In this document: positions 35,960-48,585 of the stretch, piece by piece
Layout of the letters: every line of letters starts with the position of its first letter
Numbering within the stretch: position 1 is the stretch's first letter
Position numbers and translations under genes: made by a program
Notes under the pieces: model-generated
Database searches by the model: none
Seen by the model: the letters and a program-made list of their open reading frames with translations, nothing else
What the model was told of the DNA's origin: nothing
Source: Heterobasidion occidentale
Taxonomy: Eukaryota > Basidiomycota > Agaricomycetes > Russulales > Bondarzewiaceae
Length of the DNA stretch: 64,000 nt
Direction: 5' to 3'
Assembly: GCA_039111635.1 (NCBI GenBank)
Contig: JBCAQO010000009.1
Location: forward strand, 1,240,001-1,304,000

Positions 35960-38900
35960 TCACTCCAACTCAAAACAATGCTCATAGGCAAGGATAGAAA
36001 AGCTGCTACTCAAGCACTGGTGGACAGTGGAGCCACTGGAATCTTCATGCACCCTCGCTTTATAGAAGCACATTGAATCACTACACATAAAACCCCCACC
36101 CCAATCCCAGTCAGTATGGTCCAAAACACAGAGTTTAAAGGAGGACCCATTATAAAATTTGCCAACCTAAAGTTACAGGTTCTAGGCAAAAGGGGAGGGT
36201 TGCATACGGAATCAGCAAGATTTTATATTGCGGAAATAGGAAAAGAGGACATCATTTAAGGAACCGACTGGTTATTAGAACATAACCCAGAAGTCGACTG
36301 GCACGCCTACGGGCTGCACTTTACCAGATGCCCGCCCTCCTGCCAAATAAAGGGAGGACCGGTAAAAGCCAAAAGGGCTACGAAGAAACCAGGACGTCCT
36401 AAACCAAGTATACGGCACATAGAAACAGTACCACAAATGGGTGACTACTCAATACCCATGCAAAAGCCGGGAAAAGCAGTACCAGGCCGGAAAGTGGGAA
36501 ACACCACAGTACCACATCCGCGGACAATACCTACAAGTCCGGAGTTCACAACTTGAAGGTTAAATGCCAAACGTTTGAAGGCCCAAACCAGAAATTACAA
36601 GGTTTCAACATGGGCTGAAGAAGACGTTCCAGAGGACGGTGACAGACTTCTGGCACTTCCCTCCAAGGATCTTGAAAAAGACGGAGTGTATCTTGTCAGA
36701 TGCCTTGATACAGGGACTTTACAGGCACTGGAACTATACAACAACTCCAAAAAAGGCGTTGACATACATCCCGCCGAGACCACAGAATTTCCATATGCCA
36801 ACACACCGGCTCAAAGAAGCAAGCCTGCTAAAGCACAGACAGGGAAACAAACCAAGCACACCAACTTGCAAAGGCTCACAGAAGAAGCCACTAAAGAAAA
36901 CCCAAACTATCCTTTGGGGAAATAGTACCGAAGGAATACTGGAATTATAGGAAGGTTTTCAAAGGTCGACTAAAGGGACAGCTGCCACTCTCTTGACTCT
37001 GGGATCACAAAATAGAGATCAAGGAAGGAATAGATCACTCGATCAAACCCAAGCTGTATAGTCTCAGCCACGGTGAGCAAGTGGAACTCAAGAAATTTAT
37101 AGACAAAAACCTTCAGAAAGGATTCATTCGAGAATCCAAGTCGCATATGGCATCCCTATTTTTCTTCATTAAAAAAAAGAATAGAAAGCTACGGCCAGTA
37201 ATGAATTATTGCAAGCTCAATGAAATAACAATCAAGAACAAGTACCCGCTGCCAATCATTTAAGAATTACTGGACTTACTAGCGGAAGCCATATACTTCT
37301 CGCTAATGGATGTCAACACAGGATATAACAATGTACGCATGAAAGAAGGAAGCAAAAAACTAGCCATGTTCGTCACTAATCTAGGAATGTACGAACCCCT
37401 GGTCATGTTCTTTGGGTTAACCAACTTGCCGGCAACATTCCAAACAATGATGAACGCCCTCTTCAAAGATCTCATCTACGCTGGAAAAGTAGCAATCTAC
37501 ATGGATGACATCCCAGTATTCTCCAAAACTATGGACGATCACATCAAGACGGTATGGAAAGTTTTACAGATCTTACAAGACAACAATCTATACCTACAAT
37601 CCTCAAAATGCCACTTACATGAAAAGAAAATTGACTACCTTGGATATGTTATACCACACAGACATCTAGAAATGGATCTGATCAAAGTGGCCGGCATCAT
37701 GGACTGGCCAACTCCTGGAAAAGTCAAAGAAGTGCAATTATTTTTAGGTTTCTGCAACTTTTATTGCAGGTTTATCAAGGATTACTCAAAAATAGCACAA
37801 CCGCTATAACGTTAACACAAAAGGAATGCACCTAGGATTGAACACCAGCATGCAAAGAAGCGTTTCAAATGCTAAAACAAATATTTACAGAATCCTCGGT
37901 ACTTGTCATGCCAGATACAACATCTGGGAAACCACCCCCTTGTATTAAGCTCTAATTAACCATAATTGACACTTTTAGACACTTTTAGACACTATTAGAT
38001 ATAATCCAGAACTCATACAAGGGAGGGGTTTTCCAGATGAAGGAACCCTTTCCACATCAAATGCAATGCATCAGACTTCACCACTAGAGCAGTGTTATCA
38101 CAAGTCGCTGAAGATGGAAAATAGCACCTGTGTGCTTATATTTCCAAGTCGCTCTCACCTACAGAACACAACTACCTAATATATGATAAAGAGTTGCTGG
38201 CTGTCATTTGAGCTTTTGAAGCTTGACAACACTACTTGGAGGGCACCGACTACCCGATAGATGTCTAGATGGACCATAAGAACCTGGAATGGTTTCGGTC
38301 AAGTCAGAAATTAAACCGTTGGCAAGCACAATGGTCACTCTACCTCTTGTGTTTCGACTATAAATTGACGCACAAGGCGGGAGTCACTAATAAATCCAAC
38401 AGTCTGTCACAGCATCCAGACCATAAAAAGGGGGTGGAATTTGACAATTCAGGCGAAACACTCTTGGAACCCAAACTTTTCAATGATACAGACAAAATCC
38501 GAAGACCCTTTGCAAAAATTAATGCAATCAAAACAGAAGACAGTTGGGACCCCCACCAAATACTTCACATTAGGGCAACTGGACGAGGAGGCATCACCAT
38601 AATAGATGACAACCTTCAAAAACGAATCATTGAAGAAGACAGAAAAGATGAATGGCTACTAGAAACTTTAGCCAAGGTCAAAACCTTGGGACCTCAAAGT
38701 ATGAAGAAAGGTTTACAGGAATAGAATGAAGAAGAAGGATTGGTCCTTCACAGAGGAAAAATATATGTTCCTTGAAACAAACAACTTCATCAAGACATCA
38801 TCAAGTTAAACCACGATAATCTAGCAGCAGGACATCCAAGACAGAGAGGAACCTTAGCAGTAGTAGGACAAGAATTCACTTGGCCCGGAATCCCAAACAC

Positions 38901-40341
38901 AGTTTACCAATATGTGGAAGGATGTGCGATTTGTCAATCCACCAAGAACGACACCTATCCTACCATGGTACCCTTGCAACCAACGGAGATCCCAGATTGA
39001 CCTTTTGGAACAATAACCATGGATTTTATTACAGATCTACCAGAATCAAATGGATACAATTTGCTACATGTGGTAACTGACCAATTTACCAAAACTGCAG
39101 TAATAACACCATGTCAGAAATCCATTGACTCTGACGGAACAGCCAAGATCCTGCTAGAAAAAACCTGGAAATGCTATGGACTGCCCGATAAAATCATATC
39201 AGACAGAGGAACTCAATTCACTTCAAAAGTAGCGCTTGCGCTACTTAAAGAACTAAAAATCAAATCCGCTTTAAGCACAGCTTATCATCCACAGACCGAC
39301 GGCACTACTGAACAAATGAATCAAGAACTAGAACAATATCTTAGAGCCTTCTGCAGTTCTTCACAAGACAATTGGGCCAGATTAATCTCTTACGCAGAAT
39401 ATGCCCACAACACCCATCAGCACTCAGCCATGCAGAAGTCACCATTTGAACTTCTCCATGGATATCAACCACGGGCTTACCCAGCCATTATTAGAAACAC
39501 GAATGTCCCCACCGCTGACGCTTGCCTCAAAGCTTTGCAGCGTGCTAGGAAGGAAGCACAAGCTAGCCTTGAAATTGCAGCTGAAGCCATGAGAATACAG
39601 CACAACTGTTTTGGAATGGACCTACTGCCTTTCAAGAAAGGAGATCAAGTATGGCTAGATGGGAAGAACATCCACACTGACCACCCATCAGAGAAACTAA
39701 GACCCAAGCACTTTGGGCTGTTTGAAATTACCAACACTATAGGAAACATCAACTTCAGGTTGAAACTGCCCAACAGCTGGAAACACATTAATGATGTCTT
39801 CCATGCTAGTCAACTTACGCCCTGGAAGGAAAACGAGGTCTATAGCCCTAACTACCCTAAACCAGCTCTGGACCTGATCAAGGGGCAAGAAGAATTCAAA
39901 GTCAAAGCCATTGTCAGAGCTCAACAATCTAGACGATGGAAGACACTGAAGTACCTAATCAAATAGAAGGGCTACCCTAAATTGGACAACTCTTGGGAAG
40001 CGGCAGCAAACATCACTAATGCACAAGAAGCCATAAACAACTTCTACCGTCGGCATCCTTAAGCAGTCAAAGGAATGGAAGCCTCCATTCTGGCCCTGGT
40101 AATCGAATTAGAACTCAACAGAGTAGCCGAAAAGGATCAAATCAAAAAGAAGCTTGAAAAGCATTCAATAGGAAAGAAGCTTCTCACTACAGGATTGGCT
40201 ATACCCCAGATCATGGAAGAGATCAACAAACAAATGATGCAGCTAAAGAAGCAGCCCTTGGTTCCTCAATTGAAAGTGCCACCACCGGCAATCAACAATC
40301 AAGAAGCACAATCAAAGAAGCCTAATATAGACTCATCTTGA
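35960..40341 (+). pseudogene. Element B pol: protease, RT, RNase H, integrase, chromodomain
   Basis: Protease ALVDSGATGIF (about 36017), then ILEGTDWLLEH-like flap region with TTA changed to TAA (about 36257). RT 37081-37810 retains VYMDDIPVF-type YMDD (37498). RNase H follows but is split by a 119-bp insert (37921-38039). Integrase: zinc-binding block at about 38800-38945, catalytic core 39019-39600 (MDFITDLPESNGYN, DKIISDRGTQF, STAYHPQTDG). Chromodomain from about 39890 (FKVKAIVRAQQSRRWK, KGYPKLDNSWEA). It ends with one GKKLL-type repeat (40165). Many stops; inactive. Confidence 0.92.
37921..38039. mobile_element. 119-bp inverted-repeat insert in the RNase H region of element B
   Basis: The left 25 bp (CATCTGGGAAACC start) and right 25 bp are inverted repeats with 22 matches. 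Element A reads straight through the site, so this is an insertion. Possible 2-bp duplication AA on each side. The core holds a perfect tandem copy of ACTTTTAGAC (37971-37990). Confidence 0.75.
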
Positions 40342-40646
40342 TCAAAGCCACAGCGGGAGCAATCGGACAACTCTAATTGGCAGACTCAAGCATACCAGGA
40401 GCTACAAAAGCAGACCAACCGAGGATTGGCATGGCCAGGCAAATGACTATGACCCCTTTCGACCCCACTCTATCTACAGTGGCCATTTACACCATTGTCG
40501 CGACTTTTGCTCTCACCACTGTCTCCATTGCAATTGTTCTTGTTCTTGGATCCCTCTACGCTACCACCACTATCGGACTCTCCTCCATTGTATAAAGACA
40601 CCACGTATTGAGCAGAGATGTTTCTCAGCCCCTCAGCTACATCTGA

Positions 40647-42300
40647 ATGTCCCTTGCTCCTGTACACTTCCTCCTCACTCACTCCCCCCGCTTTATTCTC
40701 CACGACTTCACTATGACTTCTGCCACCTCCTCCACCCACACCTCCAGCGCCCCCTCTCCCAACCCTTTCATCCTCTATACCCTCACACCTTTCTTTCCCA
40801 TTTCCATGCTCATTGAGGACTACTCAGACTCTGACTCCAACAGCGATGACAGCATTCCCTTGGAAGGCATCCACATCGCCAAACCGTTGCCAGAATTCAT
40901 GATCCCCCGCTGGCCTGATCAAATGGAGAACCCACACCTTACCGACCCTCAACTGGTATTTTCCATTCATAACAAGAACCCCCACTTTCAAATCCACGCC
41001 CTCTCCTCCCTATTGCACAACCTCTGACTCTACCAAGATCTGTCCTCAAACAACAGCATCTACCACATCACAGTTGCCGACGACAAAGCCCCCATTATCC
41101 TCAACCAATCGGGTCTGGGAAATGCTCGCACATTCCTATTTTATTTATAGCAGATGATCTTGGTGCAGGGTTATCAAGTTTTTGCAGAATCACTCAACCA
41201 CCATCAGGCAACGCTCCTCAAGAACTTGATGGTCACATCGTACAGGTCCAGAGGAATCATTAATCTCCCCGTCCTTCGGAATGACATGATCAACTTCCAA
41301 CTTGGCGGGATCTACAGCAGCGGCTTTGTCCTCCTCCAGCAGCACACCGTACAAGCCTGGCTCGAGACACTAGAGCAAATTAAGTACAAAGAAAACATGG
41401 TCCGCTGGTTCTGCTGCATGGGGTATAATGGCTCATGTTTGAAGATTGAGGAGTACATCCCAAAAAAGCTCCTGCCAACCCACCTCTTTCCTTTGAACAG
41501 CCATGGAGTCCACCCAATTGCACAGTACTGGGCCAACGGAGTTAATCCAGAGGATTATGTTAGGCCATGGGTCATGTCCAAGCCAAAGACACTGGAGCAG
41601 GGCTTCTATTAGATCGAGGTTCCAGAAGTCAACGAAGTCATAAACATTGATCTCCTCCATAATCACGGAACCCTCCTCCGCCCGTGACCTCCCAGCTACC
41701 TGGCCTCTCTCCTTTCAACCCACCAAAAAGGAAACCGATGAGTTCATGCGGCCCTCTAGCCCCCTGTATGACCCCAAACAAGTTGTCCAGGATTGCTAAG
41801 TGCTTTGCCCACTACCGATACCAATCTTGTTATCCCCTGCTGTATCCCCATCCCCCTCCTACTTGGCGACAACCTTGCCCATCCTATCATTGTCAACAAA
41901 ACCACCCCCAGTCTTTGGACGTACCTATCGCAACAGACAAAGGATAGCCTGCGGACGCAGCTGACTCTGAAAATGTCTGGCCTAACCCACCGACTCTCCC
42001 ACCTTCTTCACCTACCGAGCCCCAAACCCGTTCCTGCTAGGAGTGTGGACACACTGGCCATCTCGTAGTGGGATGTCCAATCACGGGCATTAGACAGAGA
42101 ATGGATGTTATGGTGTGTGGCTTTCTACACAACTATGACAGGCATCGCACGCAGTCCCATTGACTTTGTCTAGAGATGGATCGCGCGGTTGAAGAATATG
42201 GGTACCACAAGCAGGCACTGGAGCATATGATCAACACTGCCAACTGGACTGGATACCCTGCCCATTGCATTCCCACCTTTGATGAAGCTCATTAAAGGGA
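40647..42300 (+). pseudogene. Element B 3' ORF with C-terminal CCHC zinc knuckle
   Basis: A reading frame between pol and the polypurine tract. The first part (40647-41690) is one frame with three point stops: a Ser/Thr-rich start, an acidic DYSDSDSNSDDS patch, then WFCCMGYNGSCLKIEEY and HPIAQYWANGVNPEDYVR. After frame slips around 41690-42000 the end reads a CCHC zinc knuckle (C-x2-C-x4-H-x4-C, residues ECGHTGHLVVGC at 42041-42076; TAG in the second position of the knuckle) and then MDVMVCGFLHNYDRHR. I know no Ty3 protein of this kind at this position; it is neither env-like nor a duplicated gag that I can recognise. Confidence 0.6.
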
Positions 42301-42360
42301 ACCGCCCTCCGTCATCAGTGCACACGCCAAACACTGAAGACTTGTATAGAGAGGGGGTAG

Positions 42361-43192
42361 TGTTAGGATGCAGTCCTAACACATGCTTTGCACATGAGCA
42401 AATGGGCTGATCAAGTGCTTCGGATGTGATTCAGGCTCAGACCATTCTCAATGACTCATTACCATTTACATGCTCACTGCATGAACACTTACTTACCGTT
42501 CCTGATTCTTGATGTGGACAGACATTGGTTCCTGACCCTGCCCCTGGTTCCTGACCAATCGTAATGTGGACAGACATTAGTGATCCAATTACCACACTTA
42601 GTTATATGGCAGGTTGATGACACATTTAGATTACGGATCTCAATTGTTTACTTTGGTACCTGAGAAGCGCACAGACCAGATCTTGATCCAGCCCTAGATA
42701 CATCTTTGTATAAATAGGCGAGATGAGCTTCTAAAAAGCTCAGCTCGTTCACCTGTAATACATTCAATCTCTGCACTGTACCTGGTGTCTGGCTACCTTT
42801 TTAGCCCACACTTCGTGATCTCTGTCAGATCTGAAACTCCTTTACATAGTCTGACTATGCACTGGACCCATCTCCCTTCTCTTTCCTCTTTCTCCTCACA
42901 CACTCCTACACCAGTCTTGCTGCCTTCTGCGTTCTCAGTTGGACGCCTCCTCGTGTCATCTGTTGGACAGGAGAAGATTATCTAGTTCCTTCTCATCATC
43001 GAGAGGACCTCAAAGATCACCTTCTTAACCTCTTTGAGGACAAGGCAGAAAGTGACCCTGAGTTCCTCAAAAGGGCTCAAAGGCAATCAATTGTCTTCAT
43101 TCATTGGAGTCTACGACTCTACAATGCGGTGGAGGTTTAGCCTAGGGATCTCCTTCGTGCATCGGCGCACATGATAGGTCTCCAACCTAACA
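42361..43192 (+). repeat. Element B 3' LTR
   Basis: 832 bp, TGTTAGGA to CCTAACA, preceded by the polypurine tract AGAGAGGGGGTAG (42348-42360). It differs from the 5' LTR at about 21 positions, 15 of them within the first 90 bp. Confidence 0.93.
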
Positions 43193-43756
43193 AGGTGGCT
43201 CTACTCTGGAGCATACATCAAGGTATTTGGCATGTTCTTAGGAGCCGACTGGTCCGATGGGTCTTCAAGACATTAGAAGAGGATATATGATGGGAGTCAT
43301 AGATGTAGGATTGATAAGATAGGCATTCACATGCCATGGGCTTAGGGCTTATGGGTAAGCACTTTGTCACAGCTAGATAGATTGGTGCGACTGGAGAAGT
43401 ACAAGAGTAGGTGCTGACTGAGAGAGACAGCAACCACAGCTCTCCTGGGATGGGTACCCAGAGAAGCACATGGACTCTTACCCTAGACCCTATACAGTAT
43501 ATAAGGCCCATAGAATAGGCTGAGGATCTTTAGTCTATTCTCCTTCGTTCTTTCTGTATCTTTACATACAAACCTTTGTTCTTAGGTATCTCCACATACC
43601 TACCTTTGTACCCTACTGTCTTCTTACAGTAAGACCATCGCTACCTCCTCCTATATTATCCCTAATACAGTTGAGACTTTGTCTGCCACTCAGTCTATCA
43701 TGCGACCTAGGGAAGCACCTGTTACTCTTGAGTTACTGAACGAGCAGTTTGTAACA

Positions 43757-45860
43757 GATGGTATGGCAGAGCTTGCACTCCTTACGGGGGAGAGCATCTT
43801 TTTCATATTGCTCGTAAACGTACTGAGATAAAGTTTGAGCTTTTGATTTCTCTCCTGGGCCAAGAGCATCAAACCATCATGCACAAAAAAAGGGTGACAG
43901 ACTAGATGAAAGATTAATGCATTAGTAGTGGCTGATATGAGGCTGAAAAGATAAACATACTAGTTGTGAGAGTATTAGTCTAGCATTTCTTAGCCAAGGA
44001 ATAATACTCCATAAGCTTTGAAATGCCTGCTGCAATAGCTTTGCGGATATTTGTGGGAAGGCGAGGGTTTGTTGCATGAGTATCAAGCTCCTTCTGTATG
44101 TATTTATACATTAGGAGAACCCATGAAAGGGTTGGTTAATGCTCATGGATCTGAAAGGTTGAAAGAAATTAAAGAATTGCAATGCAGACTTACTCCAAGG
44201 ATGGACTGTAAATATTATAATGTTCTCCAATCTGTTGTGGTAAGGAGAAGCTCATGAAGCTTATCTTGGCTGAGAACCCAAGCTTTGATTGCCTGCTGCA
44301 TACCAGATAAATAAATGAAAAAGGGATTGTTGACTGTAGACACAACACACCTTTTTAAGAATCAATGCACGCACGATCATGGTGTGCGTGTAATTCCACC
44401 ACGTGCAAACATCTCATACTGGCATGAGTGAGTCTATGAGGGTCTTCACTGCATTATTGAGGAATTTGTCATCATAATACTCACGTGCTAGTTGACGGAA
44501 GGACACACACCGTCTGAGTATGCTAACAATCTTTTTACAGATTGTGCAAAGCTAAAAAGGCATTAGCAATTTAGCATACATGGAATTCTATAAAGGGAGA
44601 TGTACATGCCTTCTGAATGGTGCTCATTTTGGACCAGCCTGCTACCCTCAAGGCCATCATCCTCCTCATCTACTCCCACACTTTCATCTGCGCGCACTCA
44701 GTTTTGAGGTCTTGTTGGGCATTGTTGTTGTCCATGTTATAGTGGATCGGGAATATCTTGTTATATTCATTGTAATAGTCATGCATGTTAGGGTCGTCAA
44801 CCTCCTTGAGGGTGCTTAGGATCTTCTAGACCACTAGATTAACCACATGAGCTATGCATTGAATTTGTTTGTTCTGCTCATGGAATGGTGTGCCATAAGC
44901 CATAATGCTCAAGGAGCAAGCTCCCCAGTGCACGCACGAGGACTGTGTTGACGGACGCATTGTCCATTGTCACTGAAAGGAAGTGAACATCAAAAAATTA
45001 GCCCACCTAGACAAATAGCAGAGGAAATTGAACACTTATCTTATCCGCACTACCTCACTTTTGAATGGACTCCAAAATGTGCACACCGCCTTGATTTCTT
45101 CATGCTTGTCCTTCTTGAGGTGTCAGAAGTTGATAACACGTTCAACCATGTTCCAGTCATCATCAACCCAGTTGGCGATAGTGCCTACAAACACGAACAT
45201 CATGTGCAGGGTGGTCCATGTGTTGGTAGAATATGCGATGCGAGACTTCAGAAAAGAGGTAAAAAAATAGAAGATGCTGTACTTACCAAGAGTTCCTTGA
45301 CAATAATACCGTGGAGTTCAGCCATGATGCAGGCCACAGCGTTGCAAATGGCTGTGTTGCTTGGCAGCACCATTTGGCTGTCCATATACTCATAGAGCCT
45401 CTTGAGGGCCAGGGACTCTTCTGTTATGAAAGGTAAGTCATCCTCACTTAGCCATGCTGTGAAGAGGCGCAAAAAGCCGCACTGGATTTTTCTGCGGATT
45501 GAGCTTGCCTGCCTCAAGAAACCCTTGCATCACTCTTGCACTTGCTAGCGTGAAACCGCGGTGCACTGGGTCTGTTGTCGGCAAGGGGTCAGCAGTAGCA
45601 GCAGTTTGTTTCAATTCTTCTTCAGCAATACGTGCTGTGTGTTTCTTTGTGTGGGTCACAAGGTTGCCAAGGTTGGGGCAAGTGTCTTTGTCCTCAAAGT
45701 CCTTGCTATCAACAGTGCGCTCGAAGGAGCATTGCCTACAATAGCCATGAGTTTAGTCAACCAGAAACAACAAGTAACCTACTGTTCACAGTACAGGCAC
45801 TTGAACAGCCATCTCTTCTTCTTGCCACTGATGGTTGGTTTTGCAGGAGTGCAGTGGGCA
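43757..45860 (-). pseudogene. hAT transposase, BED finger and core fragment
   Basis: Reading from 45860 down: a BED-like zinc finger (WLFKCLYC, then after a likely intron CSFERTVDSKDFEDKDT, ending LGNLVTHTKKH), then RVMQGFLEAGKLNPQKNP, the WLSEDDLPFITEESLALKR block with YMDSQMVLPSNTAICN (45517-45260), and NIRKAIAAGISKLMEYYSLA (about 44040-43980) near the end of the catalytic region. Frames and stops are scattered, so it is inactive. Together with the fragment at 32120-32584 it makes one transposase gene. Confidence 0.82.
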
Positions 45861-46737
45861 AGCATGAGATTCTATGGCCCACACTTTCCTCCACGAAGAC
45901 AAGCACTCTCCTCCACCTCTTTGATAACTCACTGTTGCTCTCGTCAGTATTTCATTTACTCCAGCCTTTTCTTTCCTCAAGCCTTAACCTCTTCCTCCTT
46001 GGAGATTCAATGCAACATGAGTGGGAGCCTTTCTGGGTACATCGGAGGACCGTTAGTACAATAGTAGAGTGAGTGCAACGACCATCATGCCATGTTACTC
46101 ACTTTCAATTTTTAGTATTTTTCTTGAGCACATGCCCTTGCTTTCACTTCCCCTGTCCCCTTAATAATCCATCCTCACTATCTCCAGCATCTGTGTTGGT
46201 TACTGAGAAGCTGTCGGTGGTGCCTTGCAACTTGCATTGTCATTTGTAAGGTAAGCCGGCTGTTTCACATGTCCACATGACCAAAATGCTCACCTTTTTC
46301 GACTTCACCCTCTCTCCATCTGACAGGACCTCCAAGCCATCTTAATCAAGCTGGAAGGAATTGATGGTCAAGATGGACACCTGTTGTGGTTGAGCTAGGG
46401 ACTGGTAAGTCTTGTCAGTCCTCTCATCTCCAGGAAGTATAGCTGCTAAAGGATGGAGTAGGTGAGGTCACAGGTGCCGGGAGAATGGGAAAGACAGGCC
46501 CATCTGGCTAGCCATGGAGGTATGTACGCAGGTGGCCTCAACCAAGGAGAGTTGGTGGTCGGCCTACTGACGTTGTTTGAGCAGCACGTGTCAAGTCAGA
46601 CGACCCAGTAATGTTGTCGACACCTCCAGTGACGTCACATCTGTTATCTGGTCCGGGCTTGTCACACGAGTGTAGTGCTGCTGGCATGTTTGCTTTGCGC
46701 ACTACCACATCCTCTACACCTGTGTATCTAGAGTCTC

Positions 46738-47283
46738 TTATTGTTCCACTGCATGAAAATGTGAGTTGAGAATCTTGAATGTTAAATTTTGAAAATCTAA
46801 CCATAATATCTCTAACTCCTGGCTTATCCACTCTAGCTTGAGAATCATGGGGACATGAAAAGCAGCTAGCCAGCTTTTTCCCTGGATTGTCATGAGGTAT
46901 GCACTTATTTTTTTCATCCCTAGCTTCCCTCGCCAGATGTGATGCAGTCGACCATTTTCATCACGAGCATTCTGACCAAACAGGATATCACACTGCCGAT
47001 TGAAAGTTTCCCACATGGAATCTCCATTGACAGCGGTCATTATTGTATAGATGCGATCATCTCGTGCTGCTTTGGGAATCAAAGATGGCAAGTGCTTGGT
47101 TAGGTTGGCAATCCACGACACAAGAGCTTCAACCTGAGCAAGGGTGTCTGACATAGCAGGAGAGTGTAGAATATGCCAAGGAGTTGAATATGAGTGTATA
47201 TCAAGGGAGGGACGGGTTAGAGGATTTTTGTAGGTAGATAATGACCCCGGCTGGATGAAATTGAGGGCAAAACCGTTAGCCAT
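46738..47283 (-). pseudogene. Second ORF of the hAT element, function unknown
   Basis: 181 codons from MANGFALNFIQPG, located between the right end of the hAT and its transposase, same strand. Segments such as WIANLTKHLPSLIPKAARDD, MWETFNRQCDILFGQNARD and HHIWRGKLGMKKISAYL look like genuine protein. Sequence past the stop (down to about 46540) continues in broken frames. I know no domain for it. It could be the transposase N-terminal extension or a separate accessory protein. Confidence 0.5.
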
Positions 47284-47463
47284 AAATAGCTATATTTTTG
47301 TTCAAGCTATGGTTTTGTGTAAATTTGGGCAAAATTATCAAGGCTTAAACTATATTTTCCTTTTGAGATGTAAACAGTATAAAACCTTTTACATACTAAC
47401 TACTTATCTTGTACTGGACACTGAGTAAGAAAAAAGTAAAAGTAAACAAGAAAAATAGTTTAT

Positions 47464-48274
47464 TGTTAAGAGCCAGCTCATAACACATGATATATGATCA
47501 CCTGATCATATGACATGCGGTCTATGACCAACGGATATGACCTATACCCGGTGACCGACCCCTTGACTTCACCAACAGACATTGAGTTATCTTATCTTAT
47601 CTTTCGTTCCTGGATTAACGATCAGTTACATCACTGACATCATTGATTGCATCATGCTTCTCTGATTGCATCATAGATTACATCATTTCGATCGTTGATC
47701 ATTTGCTTCTATTTACCTCGGTACCTTAAGAAGCACGGACCTTCTGTAGATCTTGCCCTAAAGCAGATCGTATATATAGAACGAGCCAGAGACCTGTCTC
47801 GCCAGCTCGTTCACCTTTGTTACTCCCCACCTGTTCTTACTCTTGACCTTTGGTACTAGCCATACCTCTGCTACATCATAGTCTTTGCCAGTAGGCCAGA
47901 TTATTGATTGTCAATAGAACATCTGCTTGAGCATCGGTTTGACTTGCCCTGCGCTTCTCTCTATCATCATCCTCAACCACTCAGTCGTCATCTCAATACT
48001 GGCTGAGTTCTATACAGGACTAGCAGTATTCTATCTCGACTTTAGTGGGCAGCATATCTACTGTCATCCAGGACCGCATCAGGTTGTACCCTCACATCTG
48101 TGGGAAAACCTTTGTGCTTTCTGGAGACACGATACCATCACGAATCCCTCGTGCATTCCGAATTGCGCATACAGTTAGCCGCTGGTGCTTTCATCGGATG
48201 CACTTGGATTTGGCACGTCCCTCGGTGACTCAGGAGCCTCCTGGCACATCACGTGCGAAGACCAGGTCTTAACA
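47464..48274 (+). repeat. Element A 5' LTR
   Basis: 811 bp. TATATATA at 47771-47778; primer segment AGCTCGTTCA at 47804-47813, 33 nt from the TATA start. GAACGAGC (47779-47786) and GCTCGTTC (47805-47812) form a hairpin between TATA box and primer. Confidence 0.95.
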
Positions 48275-48276
48275 CT

Positions 48277-48286
48277 TGAACGAGCT
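48277..48286 (+). other. Element A primer-binding site (self-primed type)
   Basis: TGAACGAGCT, 2 nt after the 5' LTR, is the perfect reverse complement of LTR 47804-47813. Same word and spacing as in element B. Confidence 0.82.
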
Positions 48287-48585
48287 CACCTGCCCCTGCC
48301 TCACTCTGGACGGACTACCCTCCCCAAATACCGAGATCATCGGCGTCATCACCTTCCAACTACACGAAGGCGATTTGCGCCGAACACATACCCTCTCCAT
48401 CACCCTTGTAGCAGAACCACCCGAGGTCATTAGCAGTGCGCTTAACCAAATCACCGACAGTTTGTTCAGACCGCTACTCCACCAACCCCCATACCGATAC
48501 CGACTTGAAAGAGACGGATACGTTACGTTCCCCATCTCTATCAGGATCACACCCCACTACTCCAACCTTCGCCCAGCCAGCGAAG

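Larger units (their letters stand above)
32657..43192 (+). mobile_element. Ty3/gypsy chromovirus-like element B, 10.5 kb, decayed
   Basis: A complete LTR element with 5-bp duplication AGGTG (32652-32656, 43193-43197). LTRs at 32657-33488 and 42361-43192, 832 bp each, start TGTTAGGA and end CCTAACA. Order: PBS, long 5' reading frame plus gag, protease, RT, RNase H, integrase, chromodomain, extra 3' ORF, polypurine tract (42348-42360). Coding frames are littered with in-frame TAG/TGA/TAA at places where element A has CGA, CAG or TGG, and CpG is depleted. It sits inside a solo LTR inside the hAT. Confidence 0.95.
32585..43756 (+). repeat. Family-C solo LTR, copy 2, interrupted by element B
   Basis: Starts TGTTATGACTTGACC at 32585, interrupted after 32656, resumes at 43193 and ends TTTGTAACA at 43756; about 631 bp without the insert. 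A 5-bp duplication GATGG flanks it (32580-32584 and 43757-43761). Only one LTR lies between the duplications, so the internal region was lost by LTR-LTR recombination. TATATAAGG at 43498, primer segment AGTCTATTCT at 43532-43541. Confidence 0.9.

Noticed and set aside
40377..40595. 72-residue ORF with a hydrophobic helix downstream of element B pol, as a possible env-like protein
   Set aside because: No signal peptide, no glycoprotein features, and the overlapping frame continues the integrase tail (SNWQTQAYQELQKQTNRGLA) that aligns with element A.
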